A DNA stretch of 64,000 nucleotides, taken from assembly GCF_004310425.1 (NCBI RefSeq), contig NZ_SIUB01000001.1:434001-498000 (forward strand), given 5' to 3'. This document shows, in pieces, positions 44,202 through 53,227 of the stretch (position 1 is its first letter; each line of letters starts with the position of its first letter). Under the pieces are notes generated by a model. It was not told the DNA's origin and did no database searches. It saw only the letters and a list, made by a program, of their open reading frames with translations. Both the position numbers and the translations under genes were made by a program. This DNA is from Hansschlegelia quercus. GTDB taxonomy: Bacteria > Pseudomonadota > Alphaproteobacteria > Rhizobiales > Methylopilaceae.

Positions 44202-45587
44202 ATGAACGCCGCGAACTCGGCCCCCGCTCTCTCCACCGCACCGCTGCTGATCATCGCGGCGATCGCGATCGCCGCGCTCCTCGTCCTCATCATGCGCTTC
44301 AAGGTCCACGCCTTCGTCGCGCTGATCCTCGTCAGCCTCCTGACGGCCTTCGCCGCCGGCATCGCGCCGGAGAAGGTGGTGCCGACGCTGCTCGAAGGCT
44401 TCGGAACCACACTCGGCAGCGTGGCGCTGCTTGTCGGCCTCGGTGCCATGCTGGGACGGCTGGTCGAAATGTCCGGCGGCGCACAATCGCTCGCTGACGA
44501 TCTGATCCGGCTGTTCGGCGAGAAACGCGCCCCGCTCGCGCTCGGCGTCGCCTCGTTGATCTTCGGCTTCCCGATCTTCTTCGACGCCGGCCTCGTCGTG
44601 ATGCTGCCGATCATCTTCTCGGTCGCCAAGCGCCTCGGCGGCGGCCTGCTGCGCTACGGCATCCCCGCGGCGGGCGCGTTCTCGGTCATGCACGTCTTCG
44701 TCGCGCCGCATCCCGGGCCTGTCGCCGCGACCGAACTGCTCAAGGGCGACATCGGCCTCGTCACTTTGCTCGGCCTCCTGATCGCGATCCCGACCTGGTA
44801 CGTCACGAGCTATCTGTTCGGCCTGTGGATCGGCCGGCGCATCGCGGTGAAGGTCCCGGAAATCCTGACCGGCGGCAAACAGGTCGAGCGCGTCGAGAAC
44901 CCGCCGAAGTCCTCGACCGTGATCTGGCTCCTGCTGCTGCCGCTCGTCATCATCTTCGTGAATACGGGGCTCGACTTCCTCGGCGCCGCCGGCGTCGTCG
45001 ACCGCAAGGCGCAATGGTTCCTGATCGCCCGCGGGCTCGGGCAGACGCCGGTCGCGCTGCTCGTCGCCGTGCTCGTCGGCTCTTACGTGCTGGGAGTACG
45101 GCGCGGGCGGCCCGGCGTGGAGATCGAGAGCCTGCTGAACTCCTCGCTCGGGCCGATCTGCGCGATCGTGCTCATCACCGGCGCCGGCGGCATGTTCGGC
45201 GGCGTCCTGCGGGCGAGCGGGATCGGGAACGCCCTCTCTCACACCCTCGACAATATGGGCCTGCACATCTTCATCGCGGGCTACCTGATCGCCGCGGCAT
45301 TACGCATCGCGCAGGGCTCGGCGACTGTGGCGCTGATCACGGCGGCGAGCCTCGTCCAGCCGGCGGTCGAAGCCGCGGGCTACGTCGGGGTGGATCGCGC
45401 CGCGATCATCCTCGCGCTGGCTTCGGGCTCGGTGATCGCGAGCCACGTCAACGATTCCGGGTTCTGGCTGGTCGGCCGCTTCTACGAGATGGACCTGAAG
45501 ACCACGCTCAAGACCTGGACGGTGCTCGAGACGCTGATCAGCGTCATGGGCTTCGCCCTGTCGGGCCTGATCTTCGTGCTGTTCTGA
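44202..45587 (+). CDS. Gluconate permease (GntP family)
   Basis: A 461-residue inner-membrane transporter with about twelve or more hydrophobic segments. The GntP family pattern is clear: ALILVSLLTAFAAGIAPEKVVPTLLEGFGTTLGSVALLVGLGAMLGRLVE near the start, IFGFPIFFDAGLVVMLPIIF, MHVFVAPHPGPVAATELL, and HVNDSGFWLVGRFYEMDLKTTLKTW near the end. ATG at 44202. Pairing with gntK supports gluconate as substrate. GntP proteins also carry other hydroxy-acids, but the context favours gluconate. Confidence 0.93.
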   Translation: MNAANSAPALSTAPLLIIAAIAIAALLVLIMRFKVHAFVALILVSLLTAFAAGIAPEKVVPTLLEGFGTTLGSVALLVGLGAMLGRLVEMSGGAQSLADDLIRLFGEKRAPLALGVASLIFGFPIFFDAGLVVMLPIIFSVAKRLGGGLLRYGIPAAGAFSVMHVFVAPHPGPVAATELLKGDIGLVTLLGLLIAIPTWYVTSYLFGLWIGRRIAVKVPEILTGGKQVERVENPPKSSTVIWLLLLPLVIIFVNTGLDFLGAAGVVDRKAQWFLIARGLGQTPVALLVAVLVGSYVLGVRRGRPGVEIESLLNSSLGPICAIVLITGAGGMFGGVLRASGIGNALSHTLDNMGLHIFIAGYLIAAALRIAQGSATVALITAASLVQPAVEAAGYVGVDRAAIILALASGSVIASHVNDSGFWLVGRFYEMDLKTTLKTWTVLETLISVMGFALSGLIFVLF

Positions 45588-45629
45588 GAGCCTTACCCCT
45601 CCCCGTCCCAGGGGAGAGATAAGAAGCCT

Positions 45630-46922
45630 TCAAGCCGCGGGGCGAACCTCGGCGTTCTTTAGACCTTCGGGCTTGCCGACCGCGATCACCAGCAATTCGC
45701 CGGCGCCAAACAGCGTCTTCGCGGCGGCCTTGACCTGTTCGGGCGTCACCGCCTCCACAAGCGCGTTCCGGCGATCGATGTAGTCGATCCCCAAATCGTC
45801 GAGCTGGAGCTGCACCAGCTGGTTGGCGATCTTGGTCGAGGTGTCGAAGCGGAGCGCATAGGAGCCGACGAGATACTTCTTCGCGCTGACGAGCTCCTTT
45901 TCCGTCGGCCCGTCTTCGGCGATGCGGGCGATTTCGGACTGGATGAGGTCGATCGCCAGCCCTGCCCGATCGTTGCGTGTCGCAACGCCGCCGAGCACCA
46001 GACCGGCGTGGTCGTAAGGCGATAAATAGCTGTAGACGGAATAGGCTAGGCCGCGCTTCTCGCGCACTTCGGTAAACAGCCGCGACGAGAACGAGCCGCC
46101 GCCGAGCACGTGGTTGACGACATAGGCCGCGATGAAGTCATCGTCCTTGCGGAGCGGCCCGGCGCGCCCGAAGACCACCGCGCTCTGCGGCACATCGAGG
46201 GTAAGCGCGACAGTGCGACCGACGCCCGCGGGGGACACGGTCGGGATCGGCTGGAGCTCGGCCTTCTCCGGCATTCCTGCGAGCAACTGGTCGACGAGAG
46301 TAGCCAGACGATCGGCCGAGATGGCGCCGACGGCGCCGATCACGAGATTGTCGCGCGCGAACAGCCGCCGATGGGCGCCGACCAAGTCGTCACGCGTCAC
46401 ACGGCCAAGGCTCTCCACCGTGCCGCGGGTCGGACGACCGTAAGGATGGTTCGGAAAGGCTTCGGCGAAGAAGGCGCGGCCTGCGAGGTCATCCGGATCC
46501 ATCGCGTCGCGCCGAAGCTGGGCGGAGATCTGCCCTTTCATACGCTCTACCGCATCATCGTCGAACCGCGGGCGCGTCAGCGCCGCGCCGAGCATACGAA
46601 ACGCCTCGTCCAGATTCTCGGGCAGCGTCCTCAGGCTGGCGGTCACGCCGTCGCGGCTGGAGCCGAAGGACAGCTCGATCGCGGTCTCCTCCAGCCGCTC
46701 CTGGAAGGCGTCGGCGCGCATCTCGCCCGCGCCTTCGTCGAGCAACGTCGCCATCAGCGCGACGAGACCGCCTTTGTCCGCCGGGTCCTGCGCCGCCCCG
46801 CCGGGGATCGCGATCTCGACGGCGATGACGGGGACGGTGTTCTCCTCGACAAGCCACGCTTCGGCCCCGAGCACGGTCCGGACGCGCTGGATGTCGGTCG
46901 TACAGGAGGCGGTGGTGGTCAT
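45630..46922 (-). CDS. M16 family peptidase-like protein lacking the zinc motif
   Basis: A 430-residue M16 protein. At the position of HxxEH it has LVALMATLLDEGAGEM, so the zinc ligands are absent and it should be non-catalytic. The C-terminal half keeps GGGSFSSRLFTEVREKRGLAYSVYSYLSP, typical of the R/Y-containing partner subunit. It pairs with the active M16 gene 180 bases upstream, as in two-subunit bacterial M16B enzymes. No signal peptide is visible (MTTTASCTTDIQRVRTVLGA), which is notable because homologous pairs are often exported. Confidence 0.88.
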   Translation of the reverse strand: MTTTASCTTDIQRVRTVLGAEAWLVEENTVPVIAVEIAIPGGAAQDPADKGGLVALMATLLDEGAGEMRADAFQERLEETAIELSFGSSRDGVTASLRTLPENLDEAFRMLGAALTRPRFDDDAVERMKGQISAQLRRDAMDPDDLAGRAFFAEAFPNHPYGRPTRGTVESLGRVTRDDLVGAHRRLFARDNLVIGAVGAISADRLATLVDQLLAGMPEKAELQPIPTVSPAGVGRTVALTLDVPQSAVVFGRAGPLRKDDDFIAAYVVNHVLGGGSFSSRLFTEVREKRGLAYSVYSYLSPYDHAGLVLGGVATRNDRAGLAIDLIQSEIARIAEDGPTEKELVSAKKYLVGSYALRFDTSTKIANQLVQLQLDDLGIDYIDRRNALVEAVTPEQVKAAAKTLFGAGELLVIAVGKPEGLKNAEVRPAA

Positions 46923-46977
46923 GGGAAGGAACGAGCTTTCGAAACTGAGAAACTGGCCGGCGCGAAAGAGCCCAACC

Positions 46978-47090
46978 GCCGTTATGCCCGGATCCGATCC
47001 GGGGCACCCATCTCTTCGGCCCGTCGCTCTTGAGCCAGAGCGACAGATTGCCGGGTCTAGCCGGCAATGACGACTATTCTGGTCGACCCC
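46978..47090. repeat. REP-like intergenic element between the two M16 genes
   Basis: The 180-base gap holds TGCCCGGATCCGATCCGGGGCA (46985-47006), a near-perfect palindrome. Further on GAGCCAGAGCGACAGATTGCCGG is followed by TCTAGCCGGCAATGACGAC, with TTGCCGG / CCGGCAA forming a second stem. The trailing AATGACGAC matches the ends of REP-like repeats elsewhere in the window. Confidence 0.55.
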
Positions 47091-47102
47091 GAAGCGCCAA
47101 CA

Positions 47103-48443
47103 TCAAGCCGCCGCCGGCAGCAGTTCGCCCGTCACCGAGCGCCGCCGATCCAGCACCTCGCGGGCCGCGTCACGCACCGCCTCGGCGGTCACGGCGCGGA
47201 TCCGCGAGGGCCATTCCTGGACCTCGTCGATCGTGCCGCCGGTCGCAAGCGACGCGCCGTAGATGCGCGCGAGCGTAGCCTGGCTGTCCTGCGCATAGAT
47301 GGTGTCGGCGACCAGCCGCGTCTTGGCGCGATCGAGTTCGCCCGCGGCCGGACCGTCGGCTGCGATCTCTGCGATCACCTCGTCGATCGCGGCTTCGAGT
47401 TCGCTTAAGGGAACGCCGGCGCGCGGCGTCGCGTAGATCGCAAACCGGCCGTCGTCGAGCGCGTCGCCGTGGTACCAGGAGCCTGCATTCGCAGCGATGC
47501 CCTTGTCCACGACCAGCGATTTGTAGACCCGCGCGGTCACGCCGCCGCCGAGGATCTGCGCCAGCAGATCGAGCGCATAGGCGCGGTCGCCCTTCGCCGT
47601 CTCATAAGAGGGCGCCAGCCAGTTCCGCTGAATCGCCGGCTGGTTCACGCGGGGATCGGCGAGCTCGACGCGGCGGGCCGCGCGCGGCTCCGGCTCGCGC
47701 GGACGGGCGCGCGGACCGGGATCAGCGCGGCGGGCGATCCGGCCATAGGTCTCTTCCGCCGCCTCGCGCACGTCCTCGGGGGACACGTCGCCGGCGACCA
47801 CGAGGATGGCGTTGTTGGGGGTGTAGAAGCGGTCGTAGAAGGCGATCGCGTCGTGGCGGTCGAGCTTCTCGATCTCGTGCTCCCAGCCGATGATCGGCGT
47901 GCCGTAAGGATGGTTCACGAACAGCGAGGCCGCGACCGCTTCACCAAGCTGCGCGCTCGGATCGCCGTCGACGCGCGAGCGGCGCTCCTCGAGGATCACG
48001 TCGCGCTCGGGATCGACGACGTCGTCGGTAAGCTGCAACCCCTCCATCCGGTCGGCCTCGAAGGCCATCACGGTCTGGAGGTGCTCGCGCGCGACACGCT
48101 GGAAATAGGCGGTGTAGTCGTAGGAGGTGAAGGCGTTCTCCTGGCCGCCGAGCTCGGCGACGGCGTGAGAGAAGGCCCCGGCGGGATTCTTCGCCGTGCC
48201 CTTGAACATCAGGTGTTCGAGGAAGTGAGCGATGCCCGAGACGCCGCGCGCCTCGTCCGCCGAGCCGACCTTGTACCAGATCATGTGGGTGACGACCGGC
48301 GTGCGCCTGTCGGGGATGACGACGACCTGCAGCCCGTTGTTCAGCGTGAAGGTCGAAACCTCCGGGCCTGCGCTGCGGCCGGCCTCCGCGGCCTGTGACG
48401 GCTTGAGGCCGGTCGACGCGCCGGCGGGCGCTGCTGTCGCCAT
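47103..48443 (-). CDS. M16 family zinc peptidase, catalytic subunit
   Basis: A 446-residue insulinase-family peptidase. Zinc motif HFLEH at residues 73-77 (SGIAHFLEHLMFKGTAK), followed by the downstream Glu ligand in ERDVILEERRSRVD. The C-terminal half has LAQILGGGVTARVYKSLVVDKG. The N-terminus (MATAAPAGASTGLKPSQAAE) has no hydrophobic segment, and the frame cannot be extended upstream to one. It forms a pair with the zinc-less M16 gene downstream. A GC-rich inverted repeat (GGCGCCCGAAGGTCGGGCGC) abuts the start region. Confidence 0.92.
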   Translation of the reverse strand: MATAAPAGASTGLKPSQAAEAGRSAGPEVSTFTLNNGLQVVVIPDRRTPVVTHMIWYKVGSADEARGVSGIAHFLEHLMFKGTAKNPAGAFSHAVAELGGQENAFTSYDYTAYFQRVAREHLQTVMAFEADRMEGLQLTDDVVDPERDVILEERRSRVDGDPSAQLGEAVAASLFVNHPYGTPIIGWEHEIEKLDRHDAIAFYDRFYTPNNAILVVAGDVSPEDVREAAEETYGRIARRADPGPRARPREPEPRAARRVELADPRVNQPAIQRNWLAPSYETAKGDRAYALDLLAQILGGGVTARVYKSLVVDKGIAANAGSWYHGDALDDGRFAIYATPRAGVPLSELEAAIDEVIAEIAADGPAAGELDRAKTRLVADTIYAQDSQATLARIYGASLATGGTIDEVQEWPSRIRAVTAEAVRDAAREVLDRRRSVTGELLPAAA

Positions 48444-48461
48444 GATCTTGAGAAGTCCTCG

Positions 48462-48500
48462 TCATCCTGGCGCCCGAAGGTCGGGCGCGCCAAACGTCAC
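48462..48500. repeat. Small GC-rich inverted repeat upstream of M16 gene
   Basis: GTCATCCTGGCGCCCGAAGG then TCGGGCGCGCC. The arms GCGCCCGA / TCGGGCGC pair around the loop AGG. The flanking GTCATCC is the same edge seen in the other REP-like elements. It sits just upstream of the catalytic M16 start and downstream of the exported-protein gene's 3' end. Confidence 0.5.
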
Positions 48501-48546
48501 GTCAGATAGGGGTCGCCACGCGTGCGCGGAAGAGCGGTTGCGCCGA

Positions 48547-49176
48547 TCAGTTGCCGAACATGCGGCTGTACCAGGGCTTCTGCTCCGTCCGCACCTGCGC
48601 TTGCACGCCGTTGCCGGCGAGATAGCCCGGAGGCGGGTCGCTGAGCCGTGAGCGTGAGCCCACCGGACCGGCTTCGGCGGCGGCCACAGCGCCCTTGTTG
48701 AGACGCTGGCTCTTCAGCTCGCCCGGCGACATCCGCGAGATATCGTTGTCCCTCACCGTACCGTCCGCTTCGGTCACCGCGCCCGCGTTGCCGCCGGACC
48801 TGCGACCGGCCGACATCTCCGCCGGCGTCAGCCGCGAATTCCTGTCCATGCGGTAGTTGTACGTCTCCGTCGGCAGTTCTTCGGCCTTCGCCTTCTTCTG
48901 CTCGCGCATCATGACGTCGTAGTCCTTCGGCCACGCGTCGGAACGCGCGCCGTTCTGAGCCGGCGGCGGAAGCTGCGCGGTCGTCGACGGGGGCACGAGG
49001 GCGGCCCGCTCACGATAGTCGATCTCGGGCTTTTCCTTGTCGCCCATGCCGAGGCTGTCGAAGAACTCGGTGATGGGGTTCGAGCCCATATCGTCGGCGG
49101 CGAGGGCGGGCGTCGAAACGGCTGCGGCGCTAAACGCGATCGCGGCCGATGCGAGGCAAGTGGTCATCTGGCGCAT
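48547..49176 (-). CDS. Exported protein of unknown function downstream of lspA
   Basis: Not assigned to a named family. ATG at 49176 (MRQMTTCLASAAIAFSAAAV) has GGAG 8 bases upstream and gives 209 residues with a signal peptide ending ALA-ADDMG. ATG at 49224, coupled to the lspA stop, is an alternative that would bury the signal. The mature part is hydrophilic with Pro-rich and charged stretches (MMREQKKAKAEELPTETYNY, SRMSPGELKSQRLNKG) and ends QKPWYSRMFGN, an aromatic tail. A gene of this type often follows lspA in Hyphomicrobiales, ahead of M16 genes. The function is unknown. Confidence 0.75.
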   Translation of the reverse strand: MRQMTTCLASAAIAFSAAAVSTPALAADDMGSNPITEFFDSLGMGDKEKPEIDYRERAALVPPSTTAQLPPPAQNGARSDAWPKDYDVMMREQKKAKAEELPTETYNYRMDRNSRLTPAEMSAGRRSGGNAGAVTEADGTVRDNDISRMSPGELKSQRLNKGAVAAAEAGPVGSRSRLSDPPPGYLAGNGVQAQVRTEQKPWYSRMFGN

Positions 49177-49220
49177 GGCGGACTGCTCCTTGTCGCGGAC
49201 TGAGAGCGTCGCGGGCTGTA

Positions 49221-49709
49221 TCACGGCGCCTCGCGTTCGGGCCTCTGGCCGCGGAGCGCACCATACAGAAGCAGCAGAACGCCCGCAACGATGGCGGCGT
49301 CTGCGAGATTGAACACGTACCAGGTCACCGGCCCCCAGTGCAGGAGCGCGTAGTCGACGACCGCGCCGAACACGATCCGGTCAAGGCCGTTGCCGACCGC
49401 CCCGCCGAGGATCAGCGCGAGCCCGATCGATGACGGACGGTCGTGCTCGCGAAAGATCCACCAGGCGATGAAGGCCGAGGCGACGATGTGGAGCGCGACC
49501 AGCGCCCAGCGGCCGAACTCGCTCTCCTGCTGCAGCAGGCCGTAGCTGACGCCGGTGTTCCAGATCAGCACGAGATCGAACACCGGCAGCACCGGCACCC
49601 GGCCCTTGTCGCCAAGGGCAAAGGGATAAAGCATCCACAGCTTGATCGCCTGATCGAGGATGAAGACCAGGGTCGCCAGCAGGAACGCGCGTCGGGCGAC
49701 GGGGATCAT
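49221..49709 (-). CDS. lspA: Lipoprotein signal peptidase (signal peptidase II)
   Basis: Inner-membrane aspartyl peptidase removing signal peptides of prolipoproteins. It has 162 residues and four membrane helices. The catalytic aspartates are Asp110 in GGAVGNGLDRIVFGAVVDY and Asp119 in the same stretch. WNTGVSYGLL is the conserved NxGxxFG-like region. It follows ileS, with a 130-base repeat-containing gap, as is common. Its substrates in this window would include the two lipobox-bearing L,D-transpeptidases near 58-59 kb. Confidence 0.96.
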   Translation of the reverse strand: MIPVARRAFLLATLVFILDQAIKLWMLYPFALGDKGRVPVLPVFDLVLIWNTGVSYGLLQQESEFGRWALVALHIVASAFIAWWIFREHDRPSSIGLALILGGAVGNGLDRIVFGAVVDYALLHWGPVTWYVFNLADAAIVAGVLLLLYGALRGQRPEREAP

Positions 49710-49714
49710 CGAGC

Positions 49715-49840
49715 AGCCGTCATCCCGGCCGCAGCGGCGAAGCCGCGGAGAGCCGGGATCGCACGCAGCAAAAAGCGCTCGATCCTGATGACGATCCCGG
49801 CTCTCGGCTCATGCCTCGGCCGGGATGACGATGTCTCCCT
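49715..49840. repeat. REP/BIME-like palindromic repeat between ileS and lspA
   Basis: GCCGTCATCCCGGCCGCAGC starts at about 49716 and is paired with GAGAGCCGGGATC (49749-49760). GATGACGATCCCGGCTCTCGG (about 49787-49807) is followed by CTCGGCCGGGATGACG ending near 49830. The outer CATCCCGGCC and GGCCGGGATG arms are inverted to each other. GACGATCCCGGCTCTCG recurs exactly in the 57.9-58.0 kb gap. The element fills almost the entire intergenic space. Confidence 0.75.
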
Positions 49841-52755
49841 CACGCGGCCTTCTCCCGCGCGGCTTCCCACTCGCGCATGGCCTGCGCGTCGCGCGGCGTC
49901 AGGTCGGGCCATTCGGCATCACTTCCGACCTCGGGCGAGACCTTCCACGAGCGCGCGCACTTGCGGCCTTTGGCGAGCGCCGGGACCACCGCGACGCCGG
50001 GGATCTCCGCCATGCGGAACGCCTCTTCAGGCCCCTCCCCGCCTTCGACCGAAATCGCGCTGGTGATCGCGATCTCCGCAAGGTCGACGTCGTCGAGCAT
50101 ATGGAGCAGCTCGCGATCCTCGATGTAAACGACCGGCGCGGCTTCCAGGGACGAGCCGATGCGCTTGGCCGCGCGTTCGATCTCGAGCGCGCCCGTGACT
50201 ACACGGCGGACGCGGCGGATCTTCTCCCATTTCTGGGCCAGCGGTTCGTCGCGCCAGTCCTGGTGCGCCAGCGCGAAAGGCTCGAGATGGACCGAGCCAT
50301 CCTCGGACGGGAAGCGTGACAGCCAGGTCTCCTCCGCGGTGAACGGCAGCAGCGGCGCGAGCCGCGTCACCAGCGTGCGGAACAGGCAGTCGACGACCGT
50401 GAGACACGCCCGGCGCGTCAGCGACGACGCGGGATCGCAATAGAGCGCGTCCTTGCGGACGTCGAAGTAGAACGCCGACAGATCGTTGGTGAGGAAGGTG
50501 AACAGGCTCGCGAAGCCGCGCTTGAAGTCGAACGCCTCGTAGGCCGCCTCGATCTCGAGATCGACCTCGGCCAGCCGGTGCAGCATGAAGCGCTCGAGCT
50601 CCGGCATGTCTTCGATCGCGACCGCGCCGTCGAAATGCGCGAGCGCGCCGAGCATCCAGCGCAGCGTGTTGCGCAGCTTGCGGTAGGCGTCCGTCGTGGT
50701 CTTGAGGATTTCCTGCCCGATGCGCAGGTCGTCCTCGTAGTCCGACATCACGACCCAGAGCCGCAGGATGTCGGCGCCGGACTGCTTGATGATGTCCTGC
50801 GGCGCGACGACGTTGCCGATAGACTTCGACATCTTGCGGCCCTGCTCGTCGAGCACGAAGCCGTGAGTCAACAGCGCGTCGTAGGGCGCGCGGCCGCGCG
50901 TTCCGCAGCTTTCCAGCAGCGACGAGTGGAACCAGCCACGGTGCTGGTCTGAGCCTTCGAGGTAGAGGACGAAATCCTCGCCGCCGTCGACGACGCGCTT
51001 TGGAGAAAGGTCGGGCCTGCGGTCGAGCACGTAAGAGTGCGTCGACCCGCTGTCGAACCAGACGTCGAGGATGTCCGGCACCTTCTCGTATTCGCTGGTC
51101 GCATAGTCATTTCCAAGGAAACGACTGCCGTCATTGGCGAACCAGGCGTCGGCGCCCTCCGCCTCGAACGCCTCCGCGATCCGAGCGTCGACGCGGTCGT
51201 CCCGCAGGATCTCGCCGCTCTCCTTGTGCACGAATACGCAGATCGGCACGCCCCAGGCGCGCTGGCGCGAGACCACCCAATCCGGCCGGCTCTCGATCAT
51301 GCCCCTGAGGCGGTTCTTGCCCTGCGGCGGATGGAACTCGGTCGCCTCGATCGCCGCCAGCGCGCGCGAGCGCAGCGTGTCGGCCGGGCCCGCGATGTCC
51401 TGGTCCATGTGGATGAACCACTGCGGCGTGTTGCGGAAGATCACCGGCTTCTTCGAGCGCCAGGAATGCGGATATTGATGCCGCAGCCGCCCGCGCGCGA
51501 CGAGACGCCCGGCCGCGACCAGCGCCTCGATCACAGCCTGATTGGCGTCGCCCTTGTCGCCCTTGTCGGTGATCACCGAGCGCCCGGTGAAGCCGGGCGC
51601 GTCCTTGGTGAGGAAGCCTTCCGCGTCGACGGTGTAGGGGATTTTCGGCGAGATGCCGGCAGCTTCCAGCGCCGCCCTGCTGTTGATCCAGAGATCGAAG
51701 TCCTCGCGACCGTGTCCCGGCGCGGTGTGCACGAAGCCCGTGCCGGCGTCGTCGGTGACGTGGTCGCCAGCGAGGAGAGGGACGACGAACTCGTAGCCAA
51801 GTTCATGCAGAGGATGAGCCGCGACCAGTCCTTGCAGATCGGACGCGGAGACGCTTTTAAGTTTCTGGTAACCAAGAACTTTGGCAGCTTTGAACACGCC
51901 TTCCGCCAAGGCGTCTGCGAGCATGAAGCGCTGGCCGACCTTGGCCCAATTGTCGTCGGCTGCTTCGGTCACTTCGTAGACGCCGTAGGCGATCTTCGGC
52001 GAGTAAGCGATCGCGCGATTGCCCGGCAGCGTCCAAGGCGTGGTCGTCCAGATGACGACGGAAGCGCCCTCTAGCGCGTCGAGCGGGAACGCCACAAACA
52101 CCGTGTCGCTCTGGAACTCGTGATATTCGATCTCGGCTTCCGCGAGCGCCGTCTTCTCGACCACCGACCACATGATCGGCTTCGAGCCGCGATAGAGCTG
52201 CCCGGTCTTCGCGAAGGTCATGATCTCGCGGGCGATCTGCGCCTCGGCCGAGAACTTCATCGTCGTGTAAGGGTCCGCCCAATCGCCGGTGACGCCGAGG
52301 CGCTGGAATTCTTCCGACTGCACGCCGATCCAGTTCGCGGCGTAGTCCCGGCATTCCTTGCGGAACTCGATGACGTCGACCTCGTCCTTGTTCAGGCCCT
52401 TGGCGCGATAACCCTCCTCGACTTTCCACTCGATCGGCAGGCCGTGGCAGTCCCAGCCCGGCACGTAGTTCGCGTCAAAGCCCGCCATCTGCCGGGTGCG
52501 GACGACGACGTCCTTCAGCACCTTGTTCAGCGCGTGGCCGATGTGGAGATGACCATTGGCGTAAGGCGGCCCGTCATGCAGCACGTATTTCCGGCGGCCG
52601 GCGGAAGAGGAGCGCAGGCGCTCGTAGAGGCCGATCCTCGCCCAGCGCTCAAGGAACTCCGGCTCGCGCTGGGGAAGACCTGCGCGCATCGGAAACTCCG
52701 TCTTCGGCAGGAAGAGGGTTCCGGAATAGTCGCGCGTGGTTGCGTCTGAAGGCAT
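49840..52755 (-). CDS. ileS: Isoleucyl-tRNA synthetase
   Basis: Class I aminoacyl-tRNA synthetase, 971 residues. Class signatures: HIGH in [15 protein letters not shown] and KMSKS in [12 protein letters not shown]. The editing domain contains [14 protein letters not shown] and the late aspartate motif [20 protein letters not shown]. The C-terminal region has only one of the cysteines that bind zinc in the E. coli type ([18 protein letters not shown]), so this zinc site appears lost. ATG at 52753-52755. It is the first gene of ileS-lspA and the flanking repeat separates the two. Confidence 0.97.
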   Translation of the reverse strand: MPSDATTRDYSGTLFLPKTEFPMRAGLPQREPEFLERWARIGLYERLRSSSAGRRKYVLHDGPPYANGHLHIGHALNKVLKDVVVRTRQMAGFDANYVPGWDCHGLPIEWKVEEGYRAKGLNKDEVDVIEFRKECRDYAANWIGVQSEEFQRLGVTGDWADPYTTMKFSAEAQIAREIMTFAKTGQLYRGSKPIMWSVVEKTALAEAEIEYHEFQSDTVFVAFPLDALEGASVVIWTTTPWTLPGNRAIAYSPKIAYGVYEVTEAADDNWAKVGQRFMLADALAEGVFKAAKVLGYQKLKSVSASDLQGLVAAHPLHELGYEFVVPLLAGDHVTDDAGTGFVHTAPGHGREDFDLWINSRAALEAAGISPKIPYTVDAEGFLTKDAPGFTGRSVITDKGDKGDANQAVIEALVAAGRLVARGRLRHQYPHSWRSKKPVIFRNTPQWFIHMDQDIAGPADTLRSRALAAIEATEFHPPQGKNRLRGMIESRPDWVVSRQRAWGVPICVFVHKESGEILRDDRVDARIAEAFEAEGADAWFANDGSRFLGNDYATSEYEKVPDILDVWFDSGSTHSYVLDRRPDLSPKRVVDGGEDFVLYLEGSDQHRGWFHSSLLESCGTRGRAPYDALLTHGFVLDEQGRKMSKSIGNVVAPQDIIKQSGADILRLWVVMSDYEDDLRIGQEILKTTTDAYRKLRNTLRWMLGALAHFDGAVAIEDMPELERFMLHRLAEVDLEIEAAYEAFDFKRGFASLFTFLTNDLSAFYFDVRKDALYCDPASSLTRRACLTVVDCLFRTLVTRLAPLLPFTAEETWLSRFPSEDGSVHLEPFALAHQDWRDEPLAQKWEKIRRVRRVVTGALEIERAAKRIGSSLEAAPVVYIEDRELLHMLDDVDLAEIAITSAISVEGGEGPEEAFRMAEIPGVAVVPALAKGRKCARSWKVSPEVGSDAEWPDLTPRDAQAMREWEAAREKAA

Positions 52756-52953
52756 AGGTCCGCCGCGTTCGGTCTCGTTCGTCAGGCGGAGCGGTTTAGC
52801 AGGGTGGCGCCTTCTGACAAGTGAATGGGCGCAGGCGCCCGCCGTCCGCGCCTTGACGATCCTGCGAATGGTCAGCTTCGTGCGACTTGCGTCCGCTATC
52901 GCGCGAGGCGGTTCTCCGGCAGCCTGTCAGCGCCCGAAACCGGAACCGCCACG

Positions 52954-53220
52954 ATGGCCCGTCTGTTCTTCGCTCTTCTCGCCCTGCCGCTGTTTGCGGC
53001 CCCGGCTTACGCCGAGTTCCCGTGCGACGAACTCTGGGGCGAGCGGAACGCGATCTACGACGACGCCGGTTATTGCTTCAAGACGGCCCGCGGCAGGGAA
53101 GCGTTCGACAATTCCGACTGTCAGTACGACAGTCTGGAGGACGTGCCGCTCTCCGCCCGCGACCGCCAAAAGATCGCGGAGATCCAGCGCGAGGAGCGCC
53201 GGAACGACTGTCTGCGCTGA
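52954..53220 (+). CDS. Small exported YARHG-like protein
   Basis: An 88-residue protein starting MARLFFALLALPLFAAPAYA, a clear signal peptide cleaved before EFPCDEL. The mature 68 residues contain CDELWGERNAIYDDAGYCF, which fits the YARHG-type motif, followed by REAFDNSDCQYDSLEDVPLS and a C-terminal helix ending NDCLR. Four cysteines could make two disulfides. Upstream open frame (to 52825) lacks similarity. Convergent with ribF, 7 bases apart. Function unknown; periplasmic location inferred. Confidence 0.8.
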   Translation: MARLFFALLALPLFAAPAYAEFPCDELWGERNAIYDDAGYCFKTARGREAFDNSDCQYDSLEDVPLSARDRQKIAEIQREERRNDCLR

Positions 53221-53227
53221 AAGGGCT

